This document shows positions 45,073 through 53,908 of a stretch of 64,000 nt of DNA, one piece after another. Each line of letters opens with the position of its first letter. Position 1 is the stretch's first letter. This DNA is from Microcoleus sp. bin48.metabat.b7b8b9.023 (GTDB lineage: Bacteria > Cyanobacteriota > Cyanobacteriia > Cyanobacteriales > Microcoleaceae): contig NZ_JAAFKG010000017.1 in NCBI RefSeq assembly GCF_013299185.1, positions 1 through 64,000 of the forward strand, written 5' to 3'. The notes below the pieces were generated by a model. It did not search any database. It saw only the letters and a list, made by a program, of their open reading frames with translations, and was not told the origin of the DNA. The translations under genes and the position numbers were made by a program.

Positions 45073-46193
45073 GCACAGGCATGAATCAAGATCAGACTAT
45101 TGTCGGCACTGACATACGCAAAGAGCCTCATACCGATCGCAGAAGTACAGCGATTAGCTGCATCGATCTGTTTTGCGGTTTGGGCGGTCTTACGCATGGA
45201 CTGATCCGAGGAGGTATTCAGGTTGTTGCGGGCATCGACATCGATCGACAATGCCGCTTCCCATACGAGAGCAATAATGACGCTATTTTCGTCGAGCAGG
45301 ATGTCAGCACTTTGTCTGGTGCCCAACTTGCAGACATTTTTGGCGATGAGAAATTGCGGTTGCTGGCAGGCTGTGCGCCCTGCCAACCATTCTCTACTTA
45401 CAGCCGTAAGGGACGCCAAGAACGCCAGGATAGCAAGTGGGCACTGGTATCCGACTTCGGTCGGCTAGTACGGGAGACTCAACCCGAATTCGTGACGATG
45501 GAGAATGTACCACAGCTTTTAGAGCATGAAGTTTTCAAGGATTTTTTGAAGGAACTGGAAGGCTATTCGATCAGTTGGAGCATTGTAGATTGTGTTCAAT
45601 ATGGCGTTCCACAGACTCGTAAACGGCTTGTGCTCCTAGCGTCGCGATTAGGGGCAGTAGAGTTAGTACCCCCAATCTCTTCTAGACGATCGTGCACAAC
45701 TGTGCGTGAGGCGATTTCCCATCTACCCGCCCTAGCAGCCGGATGCTCCGATCCAAATGACGCAATTCATGCAGCGTCCTCACTCAGTGACCTGAACCTC
45801 CGCAGAATCAGAGCCTCAAAACCCGGAGGCACATGGCATGACTGGGATGTTTCACTGCTTGCACAATGTCATCGCAAGAAATCGGGACAAACTTATCCTA
45901 GCGTGTATGGTCGTATGAAGTGGGACACCCCGGCTCCAACGATCACAACCCAATGTTTCGGCTACGGAAATGGTCGGTTCGGACACCCGGAACAGGATCG
46001 TGCAATTTCTCTTAGAGAAGCTGCTATCCTTCAGACTTTTCCAGAAAATTACCGCTTCCTTGCTCCTGGCGAAGGTGTGTGTTTCAGCAAACTGGGTCGC
46101 TTAATCGGAAACGCTGTTCCCGTCCAAATTGGCGAAGTGGTCGCGCAAAGCCTACTGGCTCATGTACAGAAATACGATAGGCGGCTAAAGTAA
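45069..46193 (+). CDS. DNA (cytosine-5) methyltransferase (candidate defence operon, gene 3)
   Basis: The 374-residue m5C DNA methyltransferase has all core motifs: I (CIDLFCGLGGLTHGL, near residues 33-47), IV (GCAPCQPFS, catalytic C105), VI (MENVPQL near 145), VIII (QYGVPQTRKRLVLLAS near 178-193), a target-recognition region at about 195-300, and X (RLIGNAVPVQIGEVV near 345). It would transfer methyl from SAM to cytosine in a specific site. No classical restriction endonuclease gene lies beside it. It overlaps the HEPN gene by four bases and ends 1 bp or less from a strong bidirectional terminator. Confidence 0.95.
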   Translation: MSTGMNQDQTIVGTDIRKEPHTDRRSTAISCIDLFCGLGGLTHGLIRGGIQVVAGIDIDRQCRFPYESNNDAIFVEQDVSTLSGAQLADIFGDEKLRLLAGCAPCQPFSTYSRKGRQERQDSKWALVSDFGRLVRETQPEFVTMENVPQLLEHEVFKDFLKELEGYSISWSIVDCVQYGVPQTRKRLVLLASRLGAVELVPPISSRRSCTTVREAISHLPALAAGCSDPNDAIHAASSLSDLNLRRIRASKPGGTWHDWDVSLLAQCHRKKSGQTYPSVYGRMKWDTPAPTITTQCFGYGNGRFGHPEQDRAISLREAAILQTFPENYRFLAPGEGVCFSKLGRLIGNAVPVQIGEVVAQSLLAHVQKYDRRLK

Positions 46194-46238
46194 AAATACA
46201 ACATTAAAGGTTAAAAAACTTTTAATGTTGTATTTTTA
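46191..46238. terminator. bidirectional intrinsic terminator
   Basis: A 22-bp stem (18 perfect bp from TAAAAATACAACATTAAA at 46191-46208 with 46221-46238, then GGTT with AACT including one G-T) closes an AAAA loop. A/T runs on both feet let it serve the methyltransferase gene and the convergent Pro-rich gene. Confidence 0.9.
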
Positions 46239-46251
46239 CTTGCCATATTTT

Positions 46252-47565
46252 TTACTCTTCAACAGGCTTAGGTTTCTTGACCGGCTTAGGAAGAGGTTCC
46301 TTGGGGACAGGCGGTGCTGCGGCGGACTTGATAGTAGGACGCCCTACAGGAGTACCGTCACCGCTTGGCTTAGGAGTAAAGGGACGCTTGTTTCCCCCTC
46401 CTTTGTAGCCGCCACCGGGCTTACCGCTCCCGGGGGGGAATTTGCGCTTTTTAATCGGCAGGGCGCCAATATTGTTGGCCTGCTCAATCATCAGACTGTC
46501 AGCTTGCAATTTGACGTGGAAATCCCAAAAAAACCCGATCGCCTTTGTTCCTACATCCCCCTTGAGTTTCAGCTTAAAAAACTTCATCTTGTCGTCATTC
46601 TTGCGAGGAGCTTGCTTGATTTTGACGATGAGATACTTTTCTTCCTCTTGCGATTGTTGATAAATCACCTCGCCTCGAATCGAAAAATAGCCATCTTCAA
46701 CATCAGGTTCCGAGGGCGGCAAAGATGCAGTCGGTGGTTCGGCGCTAGTCTCAATCTCCCCTGCTTCCTGATTTTCCTCATCAGAGGAAGTTTCTGGAGA
46801 TTTTTTCAGGGTTTCCGGCTCCCAAACACCCATAATTTGGGCGTGCAAGTTGCCGTCTTCTTGCCTGGTGCGGGGATAGACCACCCAGAGGTGTTCTTGT
46901 TCCAGATCCAGGTGATTTTTGACTAAACTCATAACTCTACCCAGCAAAACTGCGTCGATGGCAGTTCCGTCGGCAGCTATCAACATACCTCGGGTGAATT
47001 GCTCTTCAGATTGGGTGTAGCGGCCCCGCACTAAACCAACAGCTCGGTACTGTCTGGGTTCGCTGGGAGGGGGAATGGGATGTTGGCGCATGACAGAGGG
47101 TATGTCATCATCATCGACCTGAGTTTCGTTAGTGGGAGGCTTGGGGGTTGGGGTAGGTGCGACTGTGAGTTCAGTTGTCTTACCAGCAGATTCCGCAGGC
47201 GCTGCTGGCTCCGAGAGCGCAGGAGCATCGCTGGGCTTTGGCTTTGTTTTGTCCCCATCGGGGGCAGAACTGTAGCGTGGTCGTTGCAGCGTATCCTTTG
47301 GCGCTGGGGCGTCCGTTGGCGCTGGGGCGTCCGTTGGCGCGTCCGTTGGCGCTGGGGCGTCCGTTGTCGCTGGGGCGTCCGTTGGCGCTGGTGGTTGCTT
47401 TTGATCGACAGGTGCAGCCGACGCGGAAGACACGGGACTTTCGTCTGGTGTGTCGGGCACGGAGGCTGTAACTGCGGGCTGATTCACGGCGGGCTCGGTT
47501 GGCTGAGCCTTGCGAGCAGAAGTAGATTTGGACGATTTGGAAGACCGGTTCGGAGAGGGGTTCAT
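46252..47565 (-). CDS. Pro/Ala-rich cyanobacterial protein of unknown function
   Basis: The 437-residue protein has a disordered N-terminal half with (A)PTDAPAPTDAP repeats (residues about 65-100) and a conserved central domain at about 165-245 (RQYRAVGLVRGRYTQSEEQF, LGRVMSLVKNHLDLEQEHLW). A further conserved part lies at about 300-375 (DGYFSIRGEVIYQQSQEEEK; KFFKLKLKGDVGTKAIGFFW), and a Gly/Pro/Lys-rich tail ends the protein. The central parts look like OB-type beta folds, which is an inference. I chose the ATG at 47565, because AAGGAG lies five bases upstream; an in-frame ATG 24 bases earlier lacks this. Confidence 0.75.
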   Translation of the reverse strand: MNPSPNRSSKSSKSTSARKAQPTEPAVNQPAVTASVPDTPDESPVSSASAAPVDQKQPPAPTDAPATTDAPAPTDAPTDAPAPTDAPAPKDTLQRPRYSSAPDGDKTKPKPSDAPALSEPAAPAESAGKTTELTVAPTPTPKPPTNETQVDDDDIPSVMRQHPIPPPSEPRQYRAVGLVRGRYTQSEEQFTRGMLIAADGTAIDAVLLGRVMSLVKNHLDLEQEHLWVVYPRTRQEDGNLHAQIMGVWEPETLKKSPETSSDEENQEAGEIETSAEPPTASLPPSEPDVEDGYFSIRGEVIYQQSQEEEKYLIVKIKQAPRKNDDKMKFFKLKLKGDVGTKAIGFFWDFHVKLQADSLMIEQANNIGALPIKKRKFPPGSGKPGGGYKGGGNKRPFTPKPSGDGTPVGRPTIKSAAAPPVPKEPLPKPVKKPKPVEE

Positions 47566-48283
47566 AAAAACTCCTTGCAGCGGAGACACATCCCTTGAGG
47601 GAAATTAGGAATAAACTGAAGAAACTGATTTAAAAACTACTAGCACCCGACTTGAGGCTTGCGCCGGAAAGTTGGGTTTTGACCCGTCAACGCCAACTTT
47701 CTACTGCGCTACGAGCAATCCTGGATTCGCTGGCTGCTCTAATCCTTGTTGGCAAAGAGTTTGAGAGTTGCTAACCCACGGATCGGTCGATCGCCCGAAA
47801 GCTGGCGTTGCTGGCTAATAGCGTTTAGGATATTCAGATACTTCAAGTCCGGACAATCTAGGATATATCCCGACATAGCGTGTTGAATACCTGAGCATCC
47901 AACCCGGCAATATCTCGCAATGATTTGAGGAAAATCCCCAAAGCGCCGTTCCAATCTCTCTGGAGTAGCTTGCCTATTTTACTTAATCCAATTACCTAAC
48001 GGACTGATCCGCCATATTTTCGGTAATTTTGAGCTTGACCGCACTCTTATTGGACGAAAGCCACATTCCTTGGGGCTGCGGGTCTTTGTGTCCAAAATAG
48101 TTTGGCTAGCGTGGAGTTGCGGGTCTGTTACCATATTAGCTGCAAGCAAAAGACTGGTTTGTGAATTGGGACTTTGAACTTAAGAACTTTTATGGTTGCA
48201 TAGATCTGGTTAAATCGCAGACGCCCCTAGGCGATGGGTTGATTCTTAGAAAATAGTAGATTTTAAGTTGGGATAGTTGAATT
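47566..48283. other. spacer with possible transposase relic
   Basis: On the minus strand, three frames read like broken coding sequence: 47979-48134 (51 codons, ending PKIWRISPLGNWIK), about 47875-47990 (RDWNGALGIFLKSLRD, resembling the RDxNGA end of TnpB-type transposases) and 47739-47978 (ERRFGDFPQIIARYCRV, no good start). No intact gene joins them. Confidence 0.4.
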
Positions 48284-49219
48284 ATGGAAAAAGCAAACAA
48301 GGGTCGCGGGTTGATTACTGTCGTGGTAGTGCTTGCGCTCATCGCTTTTGTGGGATTTTCTCTGGTTCCAATTTTGGACAGTATTCTCAAGGGCAATCAA
48401 GCGCAAAGTCGATCGACTCCAACGCCAACTCAGACAGCCGCATCTAACGATAAGCAATCGCAGTTGCTGCAAGATCAGGTGAGGGGGTATGAATTGGTTT
48501 TGCAGCGGGAACCTGACAATGTAACGGCTTTGCGGGGACTTTTGCAGGTACGGCTGGAGTTGATCGGACAAGGAGTGGGGGCGATCAAGGATGTGGTGCC
48601 GACTTTGGAAAAGTTGGCTAAACTGAATCCTGAAACTACGGAATACGGGATTTTGCTGGCTCAGGCTAAGGAACGCACGGGCGATCGCGAAGGGGCTGCT
48701 GGGGCCTATCGATCGATTTTAGCGTCTAAGCCTGGGGAAATTAAGGCTTTGCAGGGGTTGGTGAATTTGCTGTTGGTGCAGCAACGGCCCGAAGCTGCGA
48801 TCGGACTGCTGCAAGATACGCTGAAGGCTGCTCCGGCGCAGAATCAGGCGAAACCGGGAAGTATTGATGTCACTTCGGTGCAGTTGATTTTGGGACAGGT
48901 TTATGCAGTGCAGAAGCGCTACCCAGAGGCGATCGCGATTTACGACGAATCGGCTAAGGCGAATCCAAAAGATTTTCGTCCGATTTTAGCTCATGCGATC
49001 GTGTTGAAGGAACAGGGCAAAACAGACGAAGCAAAAACGCTGTTTGATAAAGCGACTGAGTTAGCTCCACCTAACTATAAAGACCAAATCAATCAGTTAG
49101 CTAGTGGCACTCCTTCGCCTTCTCCTGCGGCAGAAAAAGCGAGTCCAGACCCTGCTGCTTCTCCGAGTCCACAACCGGCAGAGTCTCCCAGTCCAGAAGG
49201 TGCGCTACCGAAACCTTAA
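48284..49219 (+). CDS. membrane-anchored TPR protein
   Basis: The 311-residue protein has an N-terminal membrane segment at residues about 7-27 (LITVVVVLALIAFVGFSLVP) and TPR units at about 67-265: YELVLQREPDNVTALRGLLQ, LAQAKERTGDREGAAGAYRS, LLLVQQRPEAAIGLLQDTLK and VYAVQKRYPEAIAIYDESAK. The tail is Pro/Ser/Ala-rich (SPSPAAEKASPDPAASPSPQ). It is probably a scaffold facing the cytoplasm or periplasm. It shares the anchor-TPR design and REPxNxTAL signature with the short protein at 26093. Confidence 0.82.
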   Translation: MEKANKGRGLITVVVVLALIAFVGFSLVPILDSILKGNQAQSRSTPTPTQTAASNDKQSQLLQDQVRGYELVLQREPDNVTALRGLLQVRLELIGQGVGAIKDVVPTLEKLAKLNPETTEYGILLAQAKERTGDREGAAGAYRSILASKPGEIKALQGLVNLLLVQQRPEAAIGLLQDTLKAAPAQNQAKPGSIDVTSVQLILGQVYAVQKRYPEAIAIYDESAKANPKDFRPILAHAIVLKEQGKTDEAKTLFDKATELAPPNYKDQINQLASGTPSPSPAAEKASPDPAASPSPQPAESPSPEGALPKP

Positions 49220-49260
49220 GGACATTTGTAGGGGCGGTACGAAGAGTTTCCGCCCCACGA

Positions 49261-49294
49261 TTTTGAGTTAAAAACTTGATATTTTTAACTCAAA
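49261..49294 (+). terminator. terminator-like hairpin after the TPR gene
   Basis: TTTTGAGTTAAAAA and TTTTTAACTCAAAA form a 14-bp or longer stem with a short loop. A second hairpin, GGGGCGG...CCGCCCC, precedes it at 49231-49256. Confidence 0.6.
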
Positions 49295-49345
49295 ACTTCT
49301 TATTTTATTCGGAATTCTAAATTAGAGAGTATCGGCAAAAATAAC

Positions 49346-49561
49346 GATTATAAGGTTTGTAGTGAGGACTTCAGTCCTTTGATTGGATGCGGACTAAAGT
49401 CCTCACTACGAACCTAGGATTATAAGGTTTGTAGTGAGGACTTCAGTCCTTTGATTGGATGCGGACTAAAGTCCTCACTACGAACCTAGGATTATAAGGT
49501 TTGTAGTGAGGACTTCAGTCCTTTGATTGGATGCGGACTAAAGTCCTCACTACGAACCTGG
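49346..49561. repeat. three perfect 72-bp tandem copies of a palindrome
   Basis: Units start GATTATAAGGTTTGTAGTGA at 49346, 49418 and 49490. Each contains GTAGTGAGGACTTCAGTCC and GGACTAAAGTCCTCACTAC. The near identity points to recent duplication of a single element of the family seen at 126, 10571 and 38718. Confidence 0.9.
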
Positions 49562-49601
49562 GACATGATATTATAAATTAAGTCAGACCTCGGAGGGAAT
49601 T

Positions 49602-50513
49602 ATGACCGAAAGCGTTGACCGCGTTGTTCTACCTCCTGCTTTTCCAGACCACACTCAATTACCAGAGTCGGATGGTACTTTTGTGAAAAATTTCCAGGAG
49701 CATCCACAAAGTTTAATTTTAACAGATTCCATCGGCCCGATTTTGCAGCAGCGGCATCCTGACGGACAATATGCGATCGGTCAAGACTGCGGCATTTATT
49801 GGCGAGAAACCGATCCACCGGAAAAAGGTGCAGAAGCTCCTGATTGGTTTTACGTTCCCAATCTACCTCCTAATTTAGACGGTCAAATTCGGCGTTCCTA
49901 CGTGTTATGGCGCGAACACATAGCACCGTTAATCGCGTTGGAATTTGCTAGCGGAAATGGCGATGAAGAGCGGGATATTACTCCGTTGTCTCGCACCGAA
50001 GAAGGGGTAATCACCAAACCTGGCAAGTTTTGGGCCTACGAGCGGGTGATGCGAATTCCCTATTACGGCATCTATGAAATTAATAGCGGCAGATTAGCAG
50101 TTTATCGGTTGATTGACGGATATTATCAACTCTTGGAACTGAATGAACGGGGTCATTTTGCGATCGCACCTTTAGGCGTAGAATTGGGACTTTGGCAAGG
50201 AAGTTATCAGAATCAAACTATGCTGTGGCTGCGCTGGTGGGATGAGGAAGGTAATTTGCTGTTGATTGGCGATGAAAGAGCCGAATTGGAGAGATTGCGA
50301 GGGGAACAACAGCGGGAAATAGCCGAACAAGAAAGATTGCGGGCAGAACAAGAAAGATTGCGGGCTGACAGTGCACAGCAGGCACAACAAGCTGAATTTC
50401 AGGCAAGAAGGGCTGCAATTCCCCGGTTGTTGGGAATGGGCTTGAGTGCCGAACAGGTGGCGGAGGCGTTAGGTTTATCGGTGGAGGAAGTTAGGGAGGA
50501 TGGTGGAGAGTGA
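49602..50513 (+). CDS. Uma2 family (DUF820) protein with C-terminal coiled coil
   Basis: The 303-residue protein is a long Uma2 variant. Its core includes WRETDPPEKGAEAPDWFYVP near residues 66-85, APLIALEFASGNGDEERDIT near 107-127 and YYGIYEINSGRLAVYRLIDG near 152-171. The C-terminal 70 residues form a coiled coil rich in RLRAEQE units, and a SAEQVAEALGLSVEEVRE helix pair ends the protein. GGAGGG lies 5 bases upstream of the ATG. It sits immediately after the triplicated palindrome. Confidence 0.85.
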   Translation: MTESVDRVVLPPAFPDHTQLPESDGTFVKNFQEHPQSLILTDSIGPILQQRHPDGQYAIGQDCGIYWRETDPPEKGAEAPDWFYVPNLPPNLDGQIRRSYVLWREHIAPLIALEFASGNGDEERDITPLSRTEEGVITKPGKFWAYERVMRIPYYGIYEINSGRLAVYRLIDGYYQLLELNERGHFAIAPLGVELGLWQGSYQNQTMLWLRWWDEEGNLLLIGDERAELERLRGEQQREIAEQERLRAEQERLRADSAQQAQQAEFQARRAAIPRLLGMGLSAEQVAEALGLSVEEVREDGGE

Positions 50514-50598
50514 GATAGTGAGAGGGAAATTGGGAAAAGGGCGATTATAAAGTTAACTTTACCCTCTAGAATATTCTCAAATCTCAACTGTCTGCTTC

Positions 50599-50925
50599 TC
50601 AGCTTTTGGAAGAAGTAATAGCCAGTGCCACATCCTCACGAGTTGCTCCCATCGCTAGCATTGTCCTTACCATCAAATCAAGAGAAACAGACGGATCGCC
50701 TGCTTCAATTTTAGCTACCCGTGACTGACTAGACTTGATTTTCTTAGCTAAACTTTCTTGAGAAAGGTTTTGACTGATGCGAAGCTGCTTCAAGCGTTTA
50801 ATTAGAGACAGCTTCATCTCAATAAAAGCAATTTCTTCGGCTGAAAGTTCTAGAAAGTCTGCGGCATCTCCCACCCGCCAACCTGCTGCTTCTAAACGTT
50901 GACGTTTAATGGCATCCATTGTCAA
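50599..50925 (-). CDS. higA: XRE-family antitoxin, HigA-like
   Basis: The 108-residue protein carries a Cro/C1-type helix-turn-helix at residues about 45-95: LRISQNLSQESLAKKIKSSQ and SRVAKIEAGDPSVSLDLMVR. It lies downstream of the Gp49/HigB-like toxin on the same strand, in toxin-first order, as in HigBA modules. It would bind the toxin and repress the operon. Assignment to HigA is by domain and order. Confidence 0.85.
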   Translation of the reverse strand: MTMDAIKRQRLEAAGWRVGDAADFLELSAEEIAFIEMKLSLIKRLKQLRISQNLSQESLAKKIKSSQSRVAKIEAGDPSVSLDLMVRTMLAMGATREDVALAITSSKS

Positions 50926-51032
50926 TATTACCTCTTGTAATTATATGAATTGCACAGACCAAGGATTGTGAATAGTGAATTGTCCAAGTTGTAAGGTGGG
51001 CAATACCCACCCTAATGAAAGTCCCGAAATAA

Positions 51033-51389
51033 CTAGGTTTCTCCTGAGCTTAGATCGTACAATTTCAGTCGTCTTTGACAGTTTTCGATCGCGCGCTTGG
51101 GTGTTTTCTGGGTAGTTTTTTGAAACACATCTGCAATGACAATAGCATCTGAGTCAATCCGGTAAATAATCCGCCACTGTTTATCGGCTTCACTATCATC
51201 GATCCGCAATTCGTGGCAGTGAGGGCCGATGTTTGGCATAGGTCGAGAGACAGGCATCGCTAAAATTTCTCCATTTTGTAACATCCTTAGTAACATCCCT
51301 GCCTCGATTCGCGCTGAGGCGGAAAAAGGAGGAGTTTTGACCTCGCCTCTTAGCCAAACAACATCCTTTTTCTCGTCTTGGGATTGCAT
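51033..51389 (-). CDS. higB: HigB/Gp49-like toxin
   Basis: The 118-residue protein belongs to the RelE/ParE superfamily, 'phage-derived Gp49-like' (HigB) group: VVWLRGEVKTPPFSASARIE near residues 10-29, ELRIDDSEADKQWRIIYRID near 61-80, then VIADVFQKTTQKTPKRAIEN. Basic residues near the C-terminus are typical of ribosome-dependent mRNA interferases. It precedes the XRE-type antitoxin gene by 107 bp. Confidence 0.85.
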   Translation of the reverse strand: MQSQDEKKDVVWLRGEVKTPPFSASARIEAGMLLRMLQNGEILAMPVSRPMPNIGPHCHELRIDDSEADKQWRIIYRIDSDAIVIADVFQKTTQKTPKRAIENCQRRLKLYDLSSGET

Positions 51390-51737
51390 AAATTAAGTAA
51401 AGTCCAGTCATAAAGTTTACAATAATATGTCGTATCTGACATAATTATAGCCCAATATGACTAAAAGTGGTACAAAAGACTAAAGATTGTCTAATTTAGT
51501 CTCAGGCAGAGCGATCGACCGATTGGTTTTTTTGTGTACGAACGTACACAATTCCTCACTCGAATAAAATCTTTTTAGGTCTGGTCACTGACCTAGGAGG
51601 GTTGCGAATAGGTCTAGGAACTATATCAGACAAGGGTTGCAGCCCGTATACTCTGTTGATAAAATGGTACGTTCTCAATTCCAAAGGTTTTCCTTGTTCC
51701 CAAGCCCAGCACGGGAACAAGAATGTCACACTAGCTT
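51390..51737. other. spacer with an inverted repeat
   Basis: TGTGTACG-AA-CGTACACA at 51533-51550 is a compact dyad that could be an operator. Nothing else is recognised between the HigB-like gene and sdhA. Confidence 0.5.
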
Positions 51738-53465
51738 CTAATACTTCCTCTCCTGCGGCTCAAACATCGTAATCGCCACCGGCATATAAGCCAAATCAAT
51801 TCCCGCAGGCGAATAATACGCCAGCGTATGCTTCAAGAAATTGCCGTCATCCCGCTGCGGAAAATCTTCCCGCGAATGAGCTCCCCGACTTTCCTGGCGG
51901 TTCAAAGCCGAAGTTAAAATCATTCTCCCCACAATTATCAAACTCCGCAATTCCAAAGCTTCCACAATTTCCGTATTCCAAGACTTACCCTTGTCGTCCA
52001 AGTAAACTTCTTGATATTGTTTTTCCAATTCCTCCAATTTATGCAAACCTTCCTGCATCAATTCGGCGCTACGAAATACTCCACAATACTCGGTCATCGT
52101 ATCTTGGAACTTTTGCCGAATTTGATTGATTCGGTATTGTCCGGGACGGTCTACAAGTGCTTGAATTTGCTCTTGGGTTTCCTGAATATAACGCTGTTCG
52201 TCTACTGCGGGTAACTTGCGATTTTGGACAAATTGTGCTATGGTTGCGCCAGTAACTTTGCCGTAAACTACGCATTCCAAAAGCGAATTGCTGCCCAAAC
52301 GGTTAGCGCCGTGAACAGAGACGCAAGCTGCTTCGCCGGCCGCAAAGAAACCGTCCACCAAACTGTCAGCACTGCTGCGAACTTGTCCGCCAATATTAGT
52401 TGGAATTCCCCCCATTGAATAGTGAGCCGTAGGACGCACTGGCATCGGCTGGTCTACGGCATCAATTCCTAGTAAACGGTGCGCTTCTTCCCAAGCAAAA
52501 GGTATTTTGGTCATGATTTTTTCCCGTCCCATGTGCCGCAAATCAAGGTAGATAAATGGGCCGCCTGCACTACCATCGAGATTAATTCCTCTACCTGCAC
52601 GAATTTCTAAGGAAATCGATCGCGATGTAATGTCCCTGGGCGCCAATTCCATCCGCGACGGGGCATAATTCGCCATAAATCGATCGCCCTCGGAATTAAT
52701 CAAATAAGCCCCTTCACCCCGCACAGCTTCTGAAATCAACACTCCCACCGGATACAAACCCGTCGGGTGAAACTGCACAAACTCCATATCTTCCAGTGGC
52801 AACCCTGCCATCGCCGCCATCGCCAAACCGTCTCCAGTCGAGGCGTAATCGTTCGAGGTAGTGTTGTAAACTCGGCCGTAACCCCCCGTAGCAAACATCA
52901 CCGCCTTCGCGCGCACGACGGCAATTTCGCCGTCTATTAGGTTAAACATAACTACGCCCTTGGCTTGGCCTGCTTCCAAAATCAGGCGGGTGACATACCA
53001 CTCTTGATAGATGTGAACTCCGTAACGGCGGAGATTGTTGACTAATTCGTGGAGGATGGCGTGACCGGTTTTGTCGGCGGCGTAGCAGGTGCGGCGGTGG
53101 GAATGTCCGCCAAAAGCGCGCTGGGCAATTCTGCCGTCACTTAGGCGCGAGAAGAGGACTCCCATGTGTTCTAAATCGATGATGACACCGGGCGCTTCGC
53201 GGGTGAGGATTTCTACGGCGTCTTGGTCGGCTAAATAGTCTGAACCTTTTACTGTGTCAAAGGCGTGGGCTTTCCAACTGTCATCTGGATCGACATTTTG
53301 GAGGCTGGAGGCCATGCCGCCTTGGGCGGCGACAGAGTGCGATCGAATCGGGTGAGTTTTGGCAACAACAGCTACCTTTAAACTGGGGTCAGTCCGGGCA
53401 ATTTCTACGGCTGCGCGGCAACCTGCTAAACCGCCGCCAACTATTATCACGTCGTGTTCTAGCAT
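51738..53465 (-). CDS. sdhA: succinate dehydrogenase/fumarate reductase flavoprotein subunit
   Basis: The 575-residue flavoprotein oxidises succinate to fumarate and feeds the plastoquinone pool at the thylakoid or cytoplasmic membrane. The FAD-binding fold is [18 protein letters not shown] near residues 6-23. The covalent-flavin site is [15 protein letters not shown] near 41-55. The active-site region is LRHMGREKI and [14 protein letters not shown] near 330-375. The second flavin contact is [20 protein letters not shown] near 396-415. I chose the ATG at 53465, where the Rossmann fold begins; a frame open further upstream lies over a terminator. SdhB is not adjacent, as usual in cyanobacteria. 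Confidence 0.93.
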   Translation of the reverse strand: MLEHDVIIVGGGLAGCRAAVEIARTDPSLKVAVVAKTHPIRSHSVAAQGGMASSLQNVDPDDSWKAHAFDTVKGSDYLADQDAVEILTREAPGVIIDLEHMGVLFSRLSDGRIAQRAFGGHSHRRTCYAADKTGHAILHELVNNLRRYGVHIYQEWYVTRLILEAGQAKGVVMFNLIDGEIAVVRAKAVMFATGGYGRVYNTTSNDYASTGDGLAMAAMAGLPLEDMEFVQFHPTGLYPVGVLISEAVRGEGAYLINSEGDRFMANYAPSRMELAPRDITSRSISLEIRAGRGINLDGSAGGPFIYLDLRHMGREKIMTKIPFAWEEAHRLLGIDAVDQPMPVRPTAHYSMGGIPTNIGGQVRSSADSLVDGFFAAGEAACVSVHGANRLGSNSLLECVVYGKVTGATIAQFVQNRKLPAVDEQRYIQETQEQIQALVDRPGQYRINQIRQKFQDTMTEYCGVFRSAELMQEGLHKLEELEKQYQEVYLDDKGKSWNTEIVEALELRSLIIVGRMILTSALNRQESRGAHSREDFPQRDDGNFLKHTLAYYSPAGIDLAYMPVAITMFEPQERKY

Positions 53466-53508
53466 TTTTTGAATTATTTTGAGTGTTCTCCTCAACTTAT
53501 CGTGACGC

Positions 53509-53543
53509 AAAAAAAAACTTCCTACCAAAACATCGGGAAGTTT
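53509..53543 (-). terminator. intrinsic terminator upstream of sdhA
   Basis: AAACTTCC (53515-53522) and GGAAGTTT (53536-53543) form a stem followed, on the minus strand, by a run of T. It ends the transcript of the 104-residue membrane-protein gene and so separates it from sdhA. Confidence 0.75.
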
Positions 53544-53593
53544 CTTAACTTTTGATTTCAATCGAAAATCAAAGTCTAAAATTTCAAATTGGA

Positions 53594-53908
53594 CTAGCCG
53601 ACGCTTTCGACAGACCTCTGATGGGACTGATTTCCCGTTGCAGAAGGTTGATCTTCGGTGGCGGGGTCTACAGAAAGCACTTCTATGTTATTGAGTAGAG
53701 TTGTCACGAAAGCAAAGAGCAAGAATGGCAGAGACAGCACTAAAATCAAGCCAACTGTCGCCAAGGCGTAGATTTGGCGGGCGCTGCTCCAGAGGGCGAG
53801 TGCGGACGCTAGACTCAGGAAGATGACTATCAGCCAAACAATGATTTGACCGTAAATGTCGCCAAAGGTGAGGGTACATTTAAGGCGATAGTTTTGAATG
53901 TTATCCAT
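53594..53908 (-). CDS. small two-helix membrane protein
   Basis: The 104-residue protein has two clear membrane helices at residues about 20-42 ([20 protein letters not shown]) and 50-76 ([20 protein letters not shown]), and a polar tail. It is a conserved-looking cyanobacterial hypothetical protein. Function unknown. An intrinsic terminator follows, so it is not co-transcribed with sdhA. Confidence 0.7.
   Translation of the reverse strand: MDNIQNYRLKCTLTFGDIYGQIIVWLIVIFLSLASALALWSSARQIYALATVGLILVLSLPFLLFAFVTTLLNNIEVLSVDPATEDQPSATGNQSHQRSVESVG

Noticed and set aside
47080-47598. Trp/Arg/Gly-rich plus-strand frame of 172 codons
   Set aside because: Antisense of the APTDAP repeats of the Pro-rich gene; composition is not protein-like.
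49346-49561. Origin iterons
   Set aside because: The 72-bp repeats belong to a palindrome family dispersed elsewhere and no dnaA or rep gene or DnaA-box cluster is nearby.
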